Source: Patulibacter sp. (GTDB taxonomy: Bacteria; Actinomycetota; Thermoleophilia; Solirubrobacterales; Solirubrobacteraceae). Taken from it: a stretch of 64,000 bases of DNA. The notes under the pieces were generated by a model that searched no databases, was not told the DNA's origin, and saw nothing but the letters and a program-made list of their open reading frames with translations. Shown piece after piece: positions 36,101 to 42,972 of this stretch. The first letter of the stretch is position 1, and every line of letters begins with the position of its first letter. The stretch lies in contig NZ_JAURWA010000108.1 of the NCBI RefSeq assembly GCF_030655195.1, forward strand, positions 1-64,000, written 5' to 3'. The position numbers were made by a program, and so were the translations under genes.

Positions 36101-36464
36101 CCGCCCCGACAGCGGCGTCGTGTGCCCTGACGAGTTCCCTCGACGTCTCGGGGTCCGCGACGGCGAAGAGCACCGACACGGATTTCGGTGCCGAGAACGT
36201 CAGGTCGTAGCCGGCGACCTTTACCTCGCTCCGACTCGACCGCAGCGCGCGGTGGAGGTCGGGGTCGGACGGGTCGATCCCGGCGGCCATCCCGCTCAGC
36301 TGTTCTGCCCGGACCTGACCGTCGAGGCCGAGCTGCTCGGCGCCGCGGCCGATCCATCGGCCGGGGGCTTCGCCCTGGCCCGAGTAGTAGTCGTCCTGGC
36401 CGTGGGCCACCGTGCGCTCGTAGTAGCGCTCCTGACCCGCGGCGAGCTTCCCGACGGACAACAT
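33144..36464 (-). CDS. MobF-family relaxase-helicase (TrwC/TraA type)
   Basis: An intact 1106-residue conjugative relaxase. The relaxase domain (1-300) has the catalytic tyrosines Tyr14-Tyr15 and the three-His metal site in YRHRLSRSLDPQLHTHVV (His155, His166, His168). A RecD/TraI-like helicase follows with Walker A ALAGTGKTYTAG and motif II VVILDEAAM. The last 250 residues form a charged coiled coil. It nicks one strand at oriT, stays attached to the 5' end and drives transfer. No coupling protein or type IV secretion gene is in the window, so it belongs to a mobilisable or decayed element. Confidence 0.95.
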   Translation of the reverse strand: MLSVGKLAAGQERYYERTVAHGQDDYYSGQGEAPGRWIGRGAEQLGLDGQVRAEQLSGMAAGIDPSDPDLHRALRSSRSEVKVAGYDLTFSAPKSVSVLFAVADPETSRELVRAHDAAVGAALRYVEDTAVKVRRGKGGVVVQPGGGLIAAAYRHRLSRSLDPQLHTHVVAANASQGPDGRWTALDARHIYRHAKTAGTLYQAHLRAEVRDRLGLEWGAVSKGAAELVSVPKGVRDHFSRRRMEMLEQAEGDGFSLNTKGRAESAALATRSRKTYEIDTVTWREEVVARAAEHGLDREAVEALVDEGRKDLARGVRVGGPPVKFAALDARLAGPTGLTEMANTFLARDAVREYAEAHQQGARVADVRDHARVFLGRGDVREVQLSDELDRPGEQDRLFTTDDLVATERRLVAAAAGRAGEGVARLSERHVERALVTSDRTLSDEQTAAVRGVAGSGNGVDVVEALAGTGKTYTAGVLRQTYESAGLHVVGVAPTGRAVRELADEAGITGSRTLHSMIAAIEREPKAKLADVVILDEAAMASTRQTERMLRWAEARGVKVIAIGDPGQLPSVQAGGWMRAVGERVGHHRLDQVRRQRDPDERRALGQLHEGHSAPYLEWADQAGRITVHDQPRNGMDRAVAAWTSAVEDHGLASAVLIARDNDTRQALNDRARGVRRDLGGLGMDHDYGPVIVAAGDRIICRRNSWELNVDNGTRGTVQSATEDGITLRTDTGAVRELPADYVAGHVEPAYALTGHGMQGGTVEWAAVVTEPWELTRGWSYTALSRARDTTELHVLAPHDADDEHRDEIAPSYRPPRATRTEILDQVAQRMTVRDDEDLAVDRLSERDSRSGSTEVAHREWTATPEPTKTAPQPSEPSADRQHLAQLLGEVDRLADVRRAFPTGDLERHAHAEDQLRKLDERRADAVARLTQLPEPRKRLLRSASDDYATERLVLQTRIADAVRDRPDLVARRDEIERRLPADPQTLRRKLAGINRELRDVRARAERGLSILSEQEVRTRPAWATRQLGPRPDDDVLAERWDEAARRVAEHELRHRPLEAVGGLSSRRPDDPIEARDWHRATRKVDDARRSIARGPEPPDIGLDLGR

Positions 36465-36489
36465 CCGGTGCGTTCACCGTACGCCCGCC

Positions 36490-36514
36490 GCACCCCGGGT
36501 GCAACTGTGTGCAC
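36490..36514. other. Candidate oriT hairpins at the relaxase head
   Basis: GCACCC-C-GGGTGC (36490-36502) overlaps GTGCA-ACTGTG-TGCAC (36499-36514), two inverted repeats 25-50 bases upstream of the relaxase start, in the divergent spacer. MobF relaxases commonly nick next to such repeats beside their own gene. No nic sequence could be matched, so the call rests on position and structure only. Confidence 0.35.
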
Positions 36515-36639
36515 GACGAGCGCAGCGAGGATGGGCGGGCCTCATTCGTTGTCGGGGTGATCACCTTCCTCGGCAGGCCGACGTACGTGCGTCGAGATCC
36601 CTAGGCGTGACTGTCGGCCGTCGTGATCATGCCTCGCGA

Positions 36640-37506
36640 ATGGTCGATCTGCGCGTGAGGACGTCCGACGAGGAGCGCCGTGCCGGTCGGGCCGCGACCG
36701 AGCGGTTCCGTGCGGGCCAGCGCGAGTGGCGCCAGCGGATCAACCGGCCGGCGCTCGCCGTCACCGGCGCGATGGTCCTCGCATCGGTCGTGCCCGCGCT
36801 CGTGCTCGGACAGATGTGGGGCTACGCGTTGGGGGTCTACGGCGGGGCGTTCATCGGCCTCTACTTCTGGCTTCGCGACGATCCACCGGAGTACGTAGCT
36901 CGCTGGGAGTGGGGTGCGGACGCCGAGCGGGCCACGGCTCGAGCGCTGCGCGGACTCGTCCGCGCGGGGTGGTTCGCCGTGCACGACGTGCCGTGTCGTC
37001 TCGGAAACATGGACCACGTCGTGATCGGCCCCGCCGGGGTCTTCGTGCTCGAGACGAAGTGGCTGGGCGGCGACGCAACAGTCGAGAACGACGAGATCCG
37101 CGTGCAGCGCCGACTCGACCCGGACTCGAACTACGTCACCGGCGGCGTCGGTCGGCGGACGCGGAGCCGAGCGGTGGACCTCGGATCGGCGCTGGCGCAG
37201 CAGTCCGGTCGGCGGCCGTGGGTGACCGCCGTGGTCGTGATCGACAGTCGTTTCGCGGACGGGGTCGTTGACGGGGACCGGATCACCTTCGTGCGTCGCG
37301 ACCTGCTCGCCGACTGGCTCGCGGCCCGCCCCCAGCGGCTGGCGCCCGGGGAGGTCGACCAGCTCGCCGCCGCGATGCGGACGCTCGTTGACCGAGCGGA
37401 CGCCGGGGACGCCAAGCGCCGGGCATCGAAGCCCTCGGTCGTCGGCGAGACGGCCCCGTTCATCCTCGGTGTTCCGGCGACGCCCGCCGGGCCGACGAGC
37501 CGCTGA
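36640..37506 (+). CDS. NERD-domain membrane protein
   Basis: A 288-residue protein. Two hydrophobic segments (about residues 35-80) precede a NERD domain starting GADAERATARALRGL, with the nuclease-like Asp in MDHVVIGPAG and Glu-x-Lys in FVLETKWLGG. NERD is related to the PD-(D/E)xK nuclease fold and is often found on plasmids and in defence-linked genes. The ATG at 36640 is used; a GTG at 36607 would add 11 residues. It is divergent from the relaxase gene and probably part of the same element. Confidence 0.82.
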   Translation: MVDLRVRTSDEERRAGRAATERFRAGQREWRQRINRPALAVTGAMVLASVVPALVLGQMWGYALGVYGGAFIGLYFWLRDDPPEYVARWEWGADAERATARALRGLVRAGWFAVHDVPCRLGNMDHVVIGPAGVFVLETKWLGGDATVENDEIRVQRRLDPDSNYVTGGVGRRTRSRAVDLGSALAQQSGRRPWVTAVVVIDSRFADGVVDGDRITFVRRDLLADWLAARPQRLAPGEVDQLAAAMRTLVDRADAGDAKRRASKPSVVGETAPFILGVPATPAGPTSR

Positions 37507-37512
37507 CCCGGT

Positions 37513-37719
37513 TCAGGCGTCGTCAGGCGCCCGATGACCGGTCAGCAGCCAAGCCTCGAACACCGGCCGGACGACGATGAGCGTCCGCCCGAGGTGCCGG
37601 GCCCCCGGCAGCTCGTCCCGCTGGGCGAGGTCGTAGACCCGCCGGCGCGAGCAGTGGAGCATGCGCGCCACCTGTTCGGCGGTCATCACGTCGTCTCGCG
37701 TGAGGGCATCAGCCTGCAC
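37513..37719 (-). CDS. Excisionase-like helix-turn-helix protein
   Basis: A 68-residue MerR/excisionase-type DNA-binding protein: MTAEQVARMLHCSRRRVYDLAQRDELPGARHLGRTLIV matches the HTH_17 family found in excisionases and small element regulators. GTG at 37719 is chosen; ATG 37836 and ATG 37686 are alternatives, and no site has a good Shine-Dalgarno sequence. It lies six bases from the NERD gene, convergent with it, at the right end of the accessory segment. No integrase partner is seen. Confidence 0.65.
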   Translation of the reverse strand: MQADALTRDDVMTAEQVARMLHCSRRRVYDLAQRDELPGARHLGRTLIVVRPVFEAWLLTGHRAPDDA

Positions 37720-37972
37720 AGACCGGTTGTAGCTCGCCGAACGGCCCGCGACTAGTAGGCACTTGTGCCCACCCGAGCGAGTGACCCTTAATTCCGGCGT
37801 CGCCTCTGGGCCCGTTCCGAACAGCGGCCATTCCACCCGGGATCATTCGGACGGCGGTGACACACGATCCGGCCCGAGTGCCCAGTCGCTGGTTCGCCTG
37901 CGGCGACGACCTGACTGAGCGTGCGGCATCAGGCCGAGGCGCGACTGGGATTGCCGTGCCCGGGGGGGGGTG

Positions 37973-39046
37973 TCACAGCTCGGTGGGTTCTGTTCCGGAA
38001 CGTTCGACTATGGCCCGCATCAGGTCGACGGTCGCCCGGACGTCGCGAAGGTCCACGGTCTCGAAGGCCGTGTGGGTGTAGCGGGTCGGCACCGCGATCA
38101 GTCCGGCGGGCGAGCCCGCATCGATGAACGCCCGGCCGTCGGAGGCGTAGCTGGAGAACACGGCGTCCTGGAGCGGGATACCGTGCGCTTCGGCCGCGGC
38201 ATGGATCTGCAGGCCGATCCCGCGGTCGTAGTGGACCATCGAGTCTTTGTGCACGAGGATCGGCCCGGCCCCGAGCCGCGCCGGGTGCTCCTGGTCGTCG
38301 ATGCCCGGGACGTCGCCGACGAGCCCGACCTCGAGGCCGAGGACCCGGGCGAAGCCGTCGTGCGCCGCGACGGCCTGCGCGCCGTGCAGTCCGTTCTCCT
38401 CCTGGACGGTGATCGCGAACCACAGCTCGCACTCGAGGGCGTCGAGGTCAAGGTCCGCCCGAAGCGCCTCCATCACCGCGATCGCGACCCGGTCGTCCAT
38501 GGCGCACCCCGCGACGCGGTGCTCGCCGAGCTTGCGGAACTCGGCGCGGTAGAGCACCTGGGCCCCGACGTGGATCCCGGATCGGAGGACGGCGGCGCGA
38601 CTCTCTGCACCCAGGTCGATCCAGAAGGTCGGCCAGAGCAGGTCTGGACCGTCCTGGGGACCGAGGGCGCCGTGAGCGACGTGGCCGCTCGCCGCGGCAA
38701 AGACGCCCTCGATGATCTCGCCGGAGCGCGTCACCACGCGTGCGCCCTGGCCCACGGGCCACCGGAGCTCCGGGCGGGTGCCGCGCGCCCCCTGGCCGTT
38801 GTCGAGCATCAGGAACCCGTCGTCGGTGATCGACCGAACGACGTAGCTGACCTGGTCGGCGTGCGCGTGGATCAACGTGCGCGGGCCGCTCCCCCCGACC
38901 CGCAGCAGCAGGTTCCCGAGCCCGTCGCGCTGAACGTCGTTGCCCCACCGCTCGATGAACTCGTCGAGCAGTGGCGACTCGAACCCGGACGGCGCGGGAA
39001 CCCCGCAGAGCACCTCCAGGAGGGTGGCCAGATCTGCATCGCGCAT
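37973..39046 (-). CDS. M42-family metallopeptidase (glutamyl aminopeptidase type)
   Basis: A 357-residue dinuclear-zinc peptidase. LIHAHADQVSYVV carries the first His/Asp pair, CAMDDRVAIAVMEAL the bridging Asp, TVQEENGLHGAQAV the catalytic Glu pair, and TRYTHTAFETVDLRD the last His. M42 enzymes (TET aminopeptidase, FrvX-like) trim N-terminal residues from peptides. It is divergent from the RidA gene and shares its promoter region, so it may process a peptide or amide substrate of the catabolic locus. Confidence 0.85.
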   Translation of the reverse strand: MRDADLATLLEVLCGVPAPSGFESPLLDEFIERWGNDVQRDGLGNLLLRVGGSGPRTLIHAHADQVSYVVRSITDDGFLMLDNGQGARGTRPELRWPVGQGARVVTRSGEIIEGVFAAASGHVAHGALGPQDGPDLLWPTFWIDLGAESRAAVLRSGIHVGAQVLYRAEFRKLGEHRVAGCAMDDRVAIAVMEALRADLDLDALECELWFAITVQEENGLHGAQAVAAHDGFARVLGLEVGLVGDVPGIDDQEHPARLGAGPILVHKDSMVHYDRGIGLQIHAAAEAHGIPLQDAVFSSYASDGRAFIDAGSPAGLIAVPTRYTHTAFETVDLRDVRATVDLMRAIVERSGTEPTEL

Positions 39047-39081
39047 CGCCGCAGCGTACCCGAATGCTGGAGTCCAGTTCT

Positions 39082-39100
39082 ACAATATGGATATTAACTC
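39082..39100 (+). promoter_or_regulatory. Shared regulatory motif, copy 1
   Basis: ACAATATGGATATTAACTC lies between the divergent M42 and RidA genes and matches 59080-59098 at 15 of 19 positions. It is framed by GAGTCCA (39070) and TGGACTC (39108-39114) in inverted orientation. Candidate operator for the FadR-type or an IclR regulator of the locus. Confidence 0.5.
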
Positions 39101-39114
39101 TGTATCGTGGACTC

Positions 39115-39552
39115 ATGGCCAGGCCCGTGAGCAGCACCCTTCAAGCGTCCGGTGCACCCGGGCGGAGCGTCGTGTCCGCAGACGCGTCCGGAGGCGTCCG
39201 GGCAGTCCGGATCGCGGTACCGGGCCCGCAGGTCTTCGTCTCGGGCATGACGGCGCGCGGGGACGACGGCGGCGTGGTCGGCATCGGGGACGCGGGTGCT
39301 CAGGCCGTTCAGGTCTTCGCGAACCTTCGCTCCACGCTCGAAGTCGCCGGCTCGAGCCTCGACGATGTCGTGCGGCTGGACCTCTACGTCCGGGACGTCG
39401 AGGACTTCCCGGCGATCGCGGCGGCGCGGGCATCGGCCTTCGGGGACCGACCCCTTCCTGCCGCGACGTTGGTCGAGGTGTCACGACTCGCCGACCCGGA
39501 CTACCTCGTCGAGGTCAGCGCGATCGCCGTCACCGGGACGCTGGCGCCATGA
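39115..39552 (+). CDS. RidA/YjgF-family protein
   Basis: A 145-residue RidA-family protein. Members deaminate reactive enamines/imines or act in aromatic and amine catabolism. VFVSGMTARGDDGG, AQAVQVFANLRSTLEVAGSSLDDVVRLDLYVRDVEDFPAI and LPAATLVEVSRLADPDYLVEV are the usual blocks. The key Arg of classic RidA (R105 region, NRP-R) is replaced here by PAATLVEV, so imine deaminase activity is uncertain. It starts a plus-strand gene set with the formaldehyde dehydrogenase and amidohydrolase. Confidence 0.85.
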   Translation: MARPVSSTLQASGAPGRSVVSADASGGVRAVRIAVPGPQVFVSGMTARGDDGGVVGIGDAGAQAVQVFANLRSTLEVAGSSLDDVVRLDLYVRDVEDFPAIAAARASAFGDRPLPAATLVEVSRLADPDYLVEVSAIAVTGTLAP

Positions 39553-39598
39553 CGCCCGCGCCGATCCCCGCAGTCCCCCACGAGGGAACGAGGCACGC

Positions 39599-40828
39599 AT
39601 GACCGCCAACCGCGGAGTGACGTTTCAGGAACCGGGTGTGGTCGAGGTGACCGACGTCGACGAACCCGACTTCGTGTTGCGCGACGCCCCGGGCATCAAT
39701 CCGGCCAACGCCGGCCGCCGCTGCGACCACGGGGTCATCGTCAAGGTCCTCGCGAGCTGCATCTGCGGCTCGGACATCCACATGGTTCGGGGCCGGGCCC
39801 CGGCTCCGGCTGGTCTGGTGCTCGGCCACGAGATGACGGGCGAGGTCGTCGCGATCGGCCGGGACGTCGAGACGCTCGAGGTCGGGGACGTGATCTCCGT
39901 GCCGTTCAACGTCGCCTGCGGTCGATGCCGCGCGTGCTCGGCCGGACAGACCGCGATCTGCGAGGGCGCGAACCCCGGCGGGGCCGGCGCGGCGTTCGGC
40001 TACCCCGGACTCGGGGGCTGGGCGGGGGTGCAGTCTCAGTACGCACTCGCGCCGTTCGCGGACTTCAACGCCCTCAAGTTCCCCGACCGCGAGCAGGCAC
40101 GCGAGATTCTGCCGGACCTCGCGATGTTGGCCGATATCTTCCCGACCGGGTTCCACGGCGCCGTCTCGGCGGGTGTCGGTCCCGGGTCGGTCGTCTACGT
40201 TGCCGGCGCCGGCCCCGTCGGCCTCGCCGCCGCGTGCTCGGCGCAGCTTTTGGGTGCAGCCGTCGTCGTCGTCGGCGACCTCAATGCCGACCGACTGGCG
40301 CAGGCGCGCAGCTTCGGCTGCGAGACGATCGACCTCACGGCCGGCGTTCCGCTCCCCGACGCGATTGAAGCGATCGTGGGCGTTCCTGAGGTCGACGCGG
40401 CGATCGATTGCGTCGGGTTCATGGCTCGGGGACACGGCCCCGGCGCGGACGGTGAAGCCCCCGCCACGGTGCTCAACTCCTTGATGGGGATCGCCCGCCC
40501 GGGCGCGCACCTCGGCATCCCCGGGGCCTACGTCTCATCCGACGGCGGCGGCACCACGGAGGCCTCCCGTAACGGCGTCCTCGGCGTGGACTTCGGTGTC
40601 GGATGGGGCCGGTCGTTGGTGCTGCACACGGGCGGCTGCCCGGCCAAGCGCTACCAGCCCGCCCTGATGAAGAGCATCCTGCACGGACGGGTGAAGATCG
40701 CCGACGCGGTCGGCGCGACCGTCGTGCCGCTCGAGGACGCTGCCGCGGCCTACGCGGAGTTCGATCAGGGCGCCGCGAAGAAGTTCGTCCTCGACCCCCA
40801 CGGCCTGCTCGCCGCCGGCGGCCACTGA
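39599..40828 (+). CDS. fdhA: Glutathione-independent formaldehyde dehydrogenase
   Basis: A 409-residue zinc alcohol dehydrogenase very like the Pseudomonas putida glutathione-independent formaldehyde dehydrogenase. Catalytic zinc ligands Cys56 (SCICGSDIHMVRG) and His77 (VLGHEMTGEV), structural zinc Cys107, 110, 113 and 121 (ACGRCRACSAGQTAIC), NAD motif VYVAGAGPVGLAA, and the family-specific DIFPTGFHGAVSAGVGPGS and EAPATVLNSLMGI. It oxidises formaldehyde (or related aldehydes) to formate with bound NAD. GAGG precedes the ATG. Its presence suggests that the locus releases formaldehyde, for example by N-demethylation. Confidence 0.92.
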   Translation: MTANRGVTFQEPGVVEVTDVDEPDFVLRDAPGINPANAGRRCDHGVIVKVLASCICGSDIHMVRGRAPAPAGLVLGHEMTGEVVAIGRDVETLEVGDVISVPFNVACGRCRACSAGQTAICEGANPGGAGAAFGYPGLGGWAGVQSQYALAPFADFNALKFPDREQAREILPDLAMLADIFPTGFHGAVSAGVGPGSVVYVAGAGPVGLAAACSAQLLGAAVVVVGDLNADRLAQARSFGCETIDLTAGVPLPDAIEAIVGVPEVDAAIDCVGFMARGHGPGADGEAPATVLNSLMGIARPGAHLGIPGAYVSSDGGGTTEASRNGVLGVDFGVGWGRSLVLHTGGCPAKRYQPALMKSILHGRVKIADAVGATVVPLEDAAAAYAEFDQGAAKKFVLDPHGLLAAGGH

Positions 40829-41955
40829 TGCGCCGGACCGGCTGGCTCTGGGACGAGCGCTTCACCGCGCACGACCCCGGCGACGCTGCAGCGTACGTGG
40901 CCGCCGGCGGACTCGTCGCGGTGGACCGGCACGTCGAGAGCGCGCTCACGAAGCAGCGATTCGCGGACATCGTCGAGGCGAGCGGCCTCGCCGAGGACCT
41001 CGTGCGGCTCGTTGCGAGGCCGGCGACCGATGAGCAGCTCCTGGCGGTCCACGCTCCCGACTACCTCGAGCGGCTGTCCGTCCTCTCGGACGGCCCCGGG
41101 GCCGAGGTCGAGAACGGTGTGAACTGCGGGCCCGGGTCCTACGAGATCGCGCGCCTGGCCGCGGGGTCGTGCATCGCCGCCCTCGAAGCCGTCTGCTCCG
41201 GCGAGGTCGACAACGCCTACGCGCTCGTCCGGCCGCCTGGGCATCACGCGGAACGCGCGGAGGCGATGGGGTTCTGCCTGCTCGCCAACATCGTGATCGC
41301 CGTACAGCACGCGCGGAGGCACCTCGGCATCCGACGCGTCGCAGTCGTCGACTGGGACGTGCACCACGGAAACGGCACCGAGTCGGCCTTCGCGAACGAC
41401 CCGTCCGTCCTGACCGTCTCGCTGCACCAGGACCACTGCTTTCCGTCGGACCGCGGGGCGGTCGAGGACCGCGGCGCCGGCCCCGGACTCGGGACGAACG
41501 TCAACGTCCCGCTTCCTCCCGGATCCGGACGGCCGGCGTACCTAGCGGCACTCGAGGCGGTCGTCGCTCCCGCCCTCCGCGCGTTCGAGCCCGAGGTGAT
41601 CGTCGTCGCGTCCGGGTTTGACGCCTCCGGCCTGGATCCCCTCGGCCGGATGATGCTGAGCAGCGAGGACTTCCGCGACATGACCGGGTTCGCGGTCGGC
41701 CTGGCCGACGAGCTCTGCGGCGGGCGGATCCTTCTGGTCAACGAGGGCGGCTACTCCGAAGCGTACGTGCCGTTCTGCGGGTTGGCGGTCGTCGAGGAGC
41801 TTGTCGGCGCCGTGACGCGCGCCGCGGACCCGTTCCTGGACTTCGTCGCCTCCTGGCCCGCGGACTCGGTGCTCGCGCATCAGCAGGCCGCGATCGACGC
41901 GGCCCGGGACGTCCTCGATCTGCCGCTTCTTGCAGAGCTCGCGCAGCGGGCGTAG
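40828..41955 (+). CDS. Histone deacetylase-fold amidohydrolase
   Basis: A 375-residue zinc amidohydrolase of the class II HDAC/acetylpolyamine amidohydrolase family. PPGHHAE has the charge-relay His139-His140, DWDVHHGNGTE gives zinc ligands Asp177 and His179, and VVASGFDASGLDPLG the third Asp. GGYS near the end carries the conserved Tyr. One-base overlap (TGATG) with the formaldehyde dehydrogenase gene couples translation. In bacteria these enzymes remove acyl groups from amines; here a deacylation step in amine or amide breakdown is likely. Confidence 0.9.
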   Translation: MRRTGWLWDERFTAHDPGDAAAYVAAGGLVAVDRHVESALTKQRFADIVEASGLAEDLVRLVARPATDEQLLAVHAPDYLERLSVLSDGPGAEVENGVNCGPGSYEIARLAAGSCIAALEAVCSGEVDNAYALVRPPGHHAERAEAMGFCLLANIVIAVQHARRHLGIRRVAVVDWDVHHGNGTESAFANDPSVLTVSLHQDHCFPSDRGAVEDRGAGPGLGTNVNVPLPPGSGRPAYLAALEAVVAPALRAFEPEVIVVASGFDASGLDPLGRMMLSSEDFRDMTGFAVGLADELCGGRILLVNEGGYSEAYVPFCGLAVVEELVGAVTRAADPFLDFVASWPADSVLAHQQAAIDAARDVLDLPLLAELAQRA

Positions 41956-42082
41956 GTCGAACCGCCGCGGCGGGGGCCATCCGCGCGTGCAGATCCGTCC
42001 GCGGGCGCCGACGCGTACGAATCGCGGCGACGGCTGCCAGGCGGACGCCCGATCCGGGCGGCCGCCGGGCCCGACGCGGTGC

Positions 42083-42517
42083 TCAGCGCACCGCGGACCG
42101 CAGGAGTTCGACGATGCGTGCCGTGTGGGTTCCCGGCGTGAAGACCTGTCGGACCCCCATCTCGAGCAGCACGGGCACGTCGTCGATCGGGATCGTGCCT
42201 CCGACGACCACCACGACGTCCTCGGCCCCGGCGCCCCGCAGCAGATCCATGATGCGCGGCATCAGCGTCATGTGGGCACCCGACAGGATCGAGAGCCCGA
42301 CGGCGTCGGCGTCCTCCTGCAGAACCGTGGCCACGATCTGCTCGGGCGTCTGGTGCAGCCCGGTGTAGATGACCTCCATCCCCGCGTCGCGCAGCGCCCG
42401 GGCGATGATCTTCGCGCCGCGGTCGTGGCCGTCGAGGCCGGGCTTGCCGACGACGACCCTGATCGGGTGGTCGCGGACAACCGCGGGGAGGTCGTGTCCG
42501 ACGTCCGGGGAGCTCAT
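42083..42517 (-). CDS. Small B12-binding subunit of an acyl-CoA mutase
   Basis: A 144-residue cobalamin-binding domain like the small subunit of split methylmalonyl-CoA-type mutases. D-x-H-x-x-G (GLDGHDRGAK; His31 is the lower axial cobalt ligand), LSILSGAHMTLMPRIMDLLR and VVVGGTIPIDD are family motifs. It must pair with the catalytic subunit encoded 8 kb away at 50400-52052 on the same strand. It is the last gene of the long operon and overlaps the VOC gene by four bases. Confidence 0.92.
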   Translation of the reverse strand: MSSPDVGHDLPAVVRDHPIRVVVGKPGLDGHDRGAKIIARALRDAGMEVIYTGLHQTPEQIVATVLQEDADAVGLSILSGAHMTLMPRIMDLLRGAGAEDVVVVVGGTIPIDDVPVLLEMGVRQVFTPGTHTARIVELLRSAVR

Positions 42518-42972
42518 GTGACCTGTCCCGGGGTCCCGGGCTGTTGGAACTCCAGCAGGATGCCGTCGGGGTCCCGGAAGAACACGACCTTGCCTCCCGC
42601 GTAGTGGCCGACGCTCATGTCGACGATCTCGCTCAGCGTCTCAACGCCGGCGGCCCGGAGTCGTCGGACGTCGCCCTCGATGTCGTCGACCTCGAAGCCG
42701 ATGCGGGCAATCCCAAAACGGTCCTCGCCCCCGTCGAACGTGCGGATCGCATCCGGGGCGACCGGCTCGATGATCTCGATGATCTCGCCGCCGAGGCGGA
42801 TGAGGCCCAGCCGGATGACGACGCCCGGGACGTTGAACATCCGGTCGAGGAAGTCGCCGCGGCGGTCGTCGTCGCGAGAGACGAGCTCGGCGCCGAGGAC
42901 GTCGGTGTAGAAGTCCATGGAGCGGCCAAAGTCGCGGACGAGGAGGACGGTGTGGTGCAAGTCGCGGATCAT
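42514..42972 (-). CDS. VOC-family protein, methylmalonyl-CoA epimerase-like
   Basis: A 152-residue vicinal-oxygen-chelate protein. MIRDLHHTVLLVRDFGRSMDFYTDVLG opens the fold with metal His7, and FFRDPDGILLEFQQPG closes it with the metal Glu. Position directly before the mutase small subunit suggests epimerisation of the mutase substrate or product; glyoxalase or dioxygenase roles cannot be excluded. Coupled by 4-base overlaps at both ends. Confidence 0.82.
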   Translation of the reverse strand: MIRDLHHTVLLVRDFGRSMDFYTDVLGAELVSRDDDRRGDFLDRMFNVPGVVIRLGLIRLGGEIIEIIEPVAPDAIRTFDGGEDRFGIARIGFEVDDIEGDVRRLRAAGVETLSEIVDMSVGHYAGGKVVFFRDPDGILLEFQQPGTPGQVT

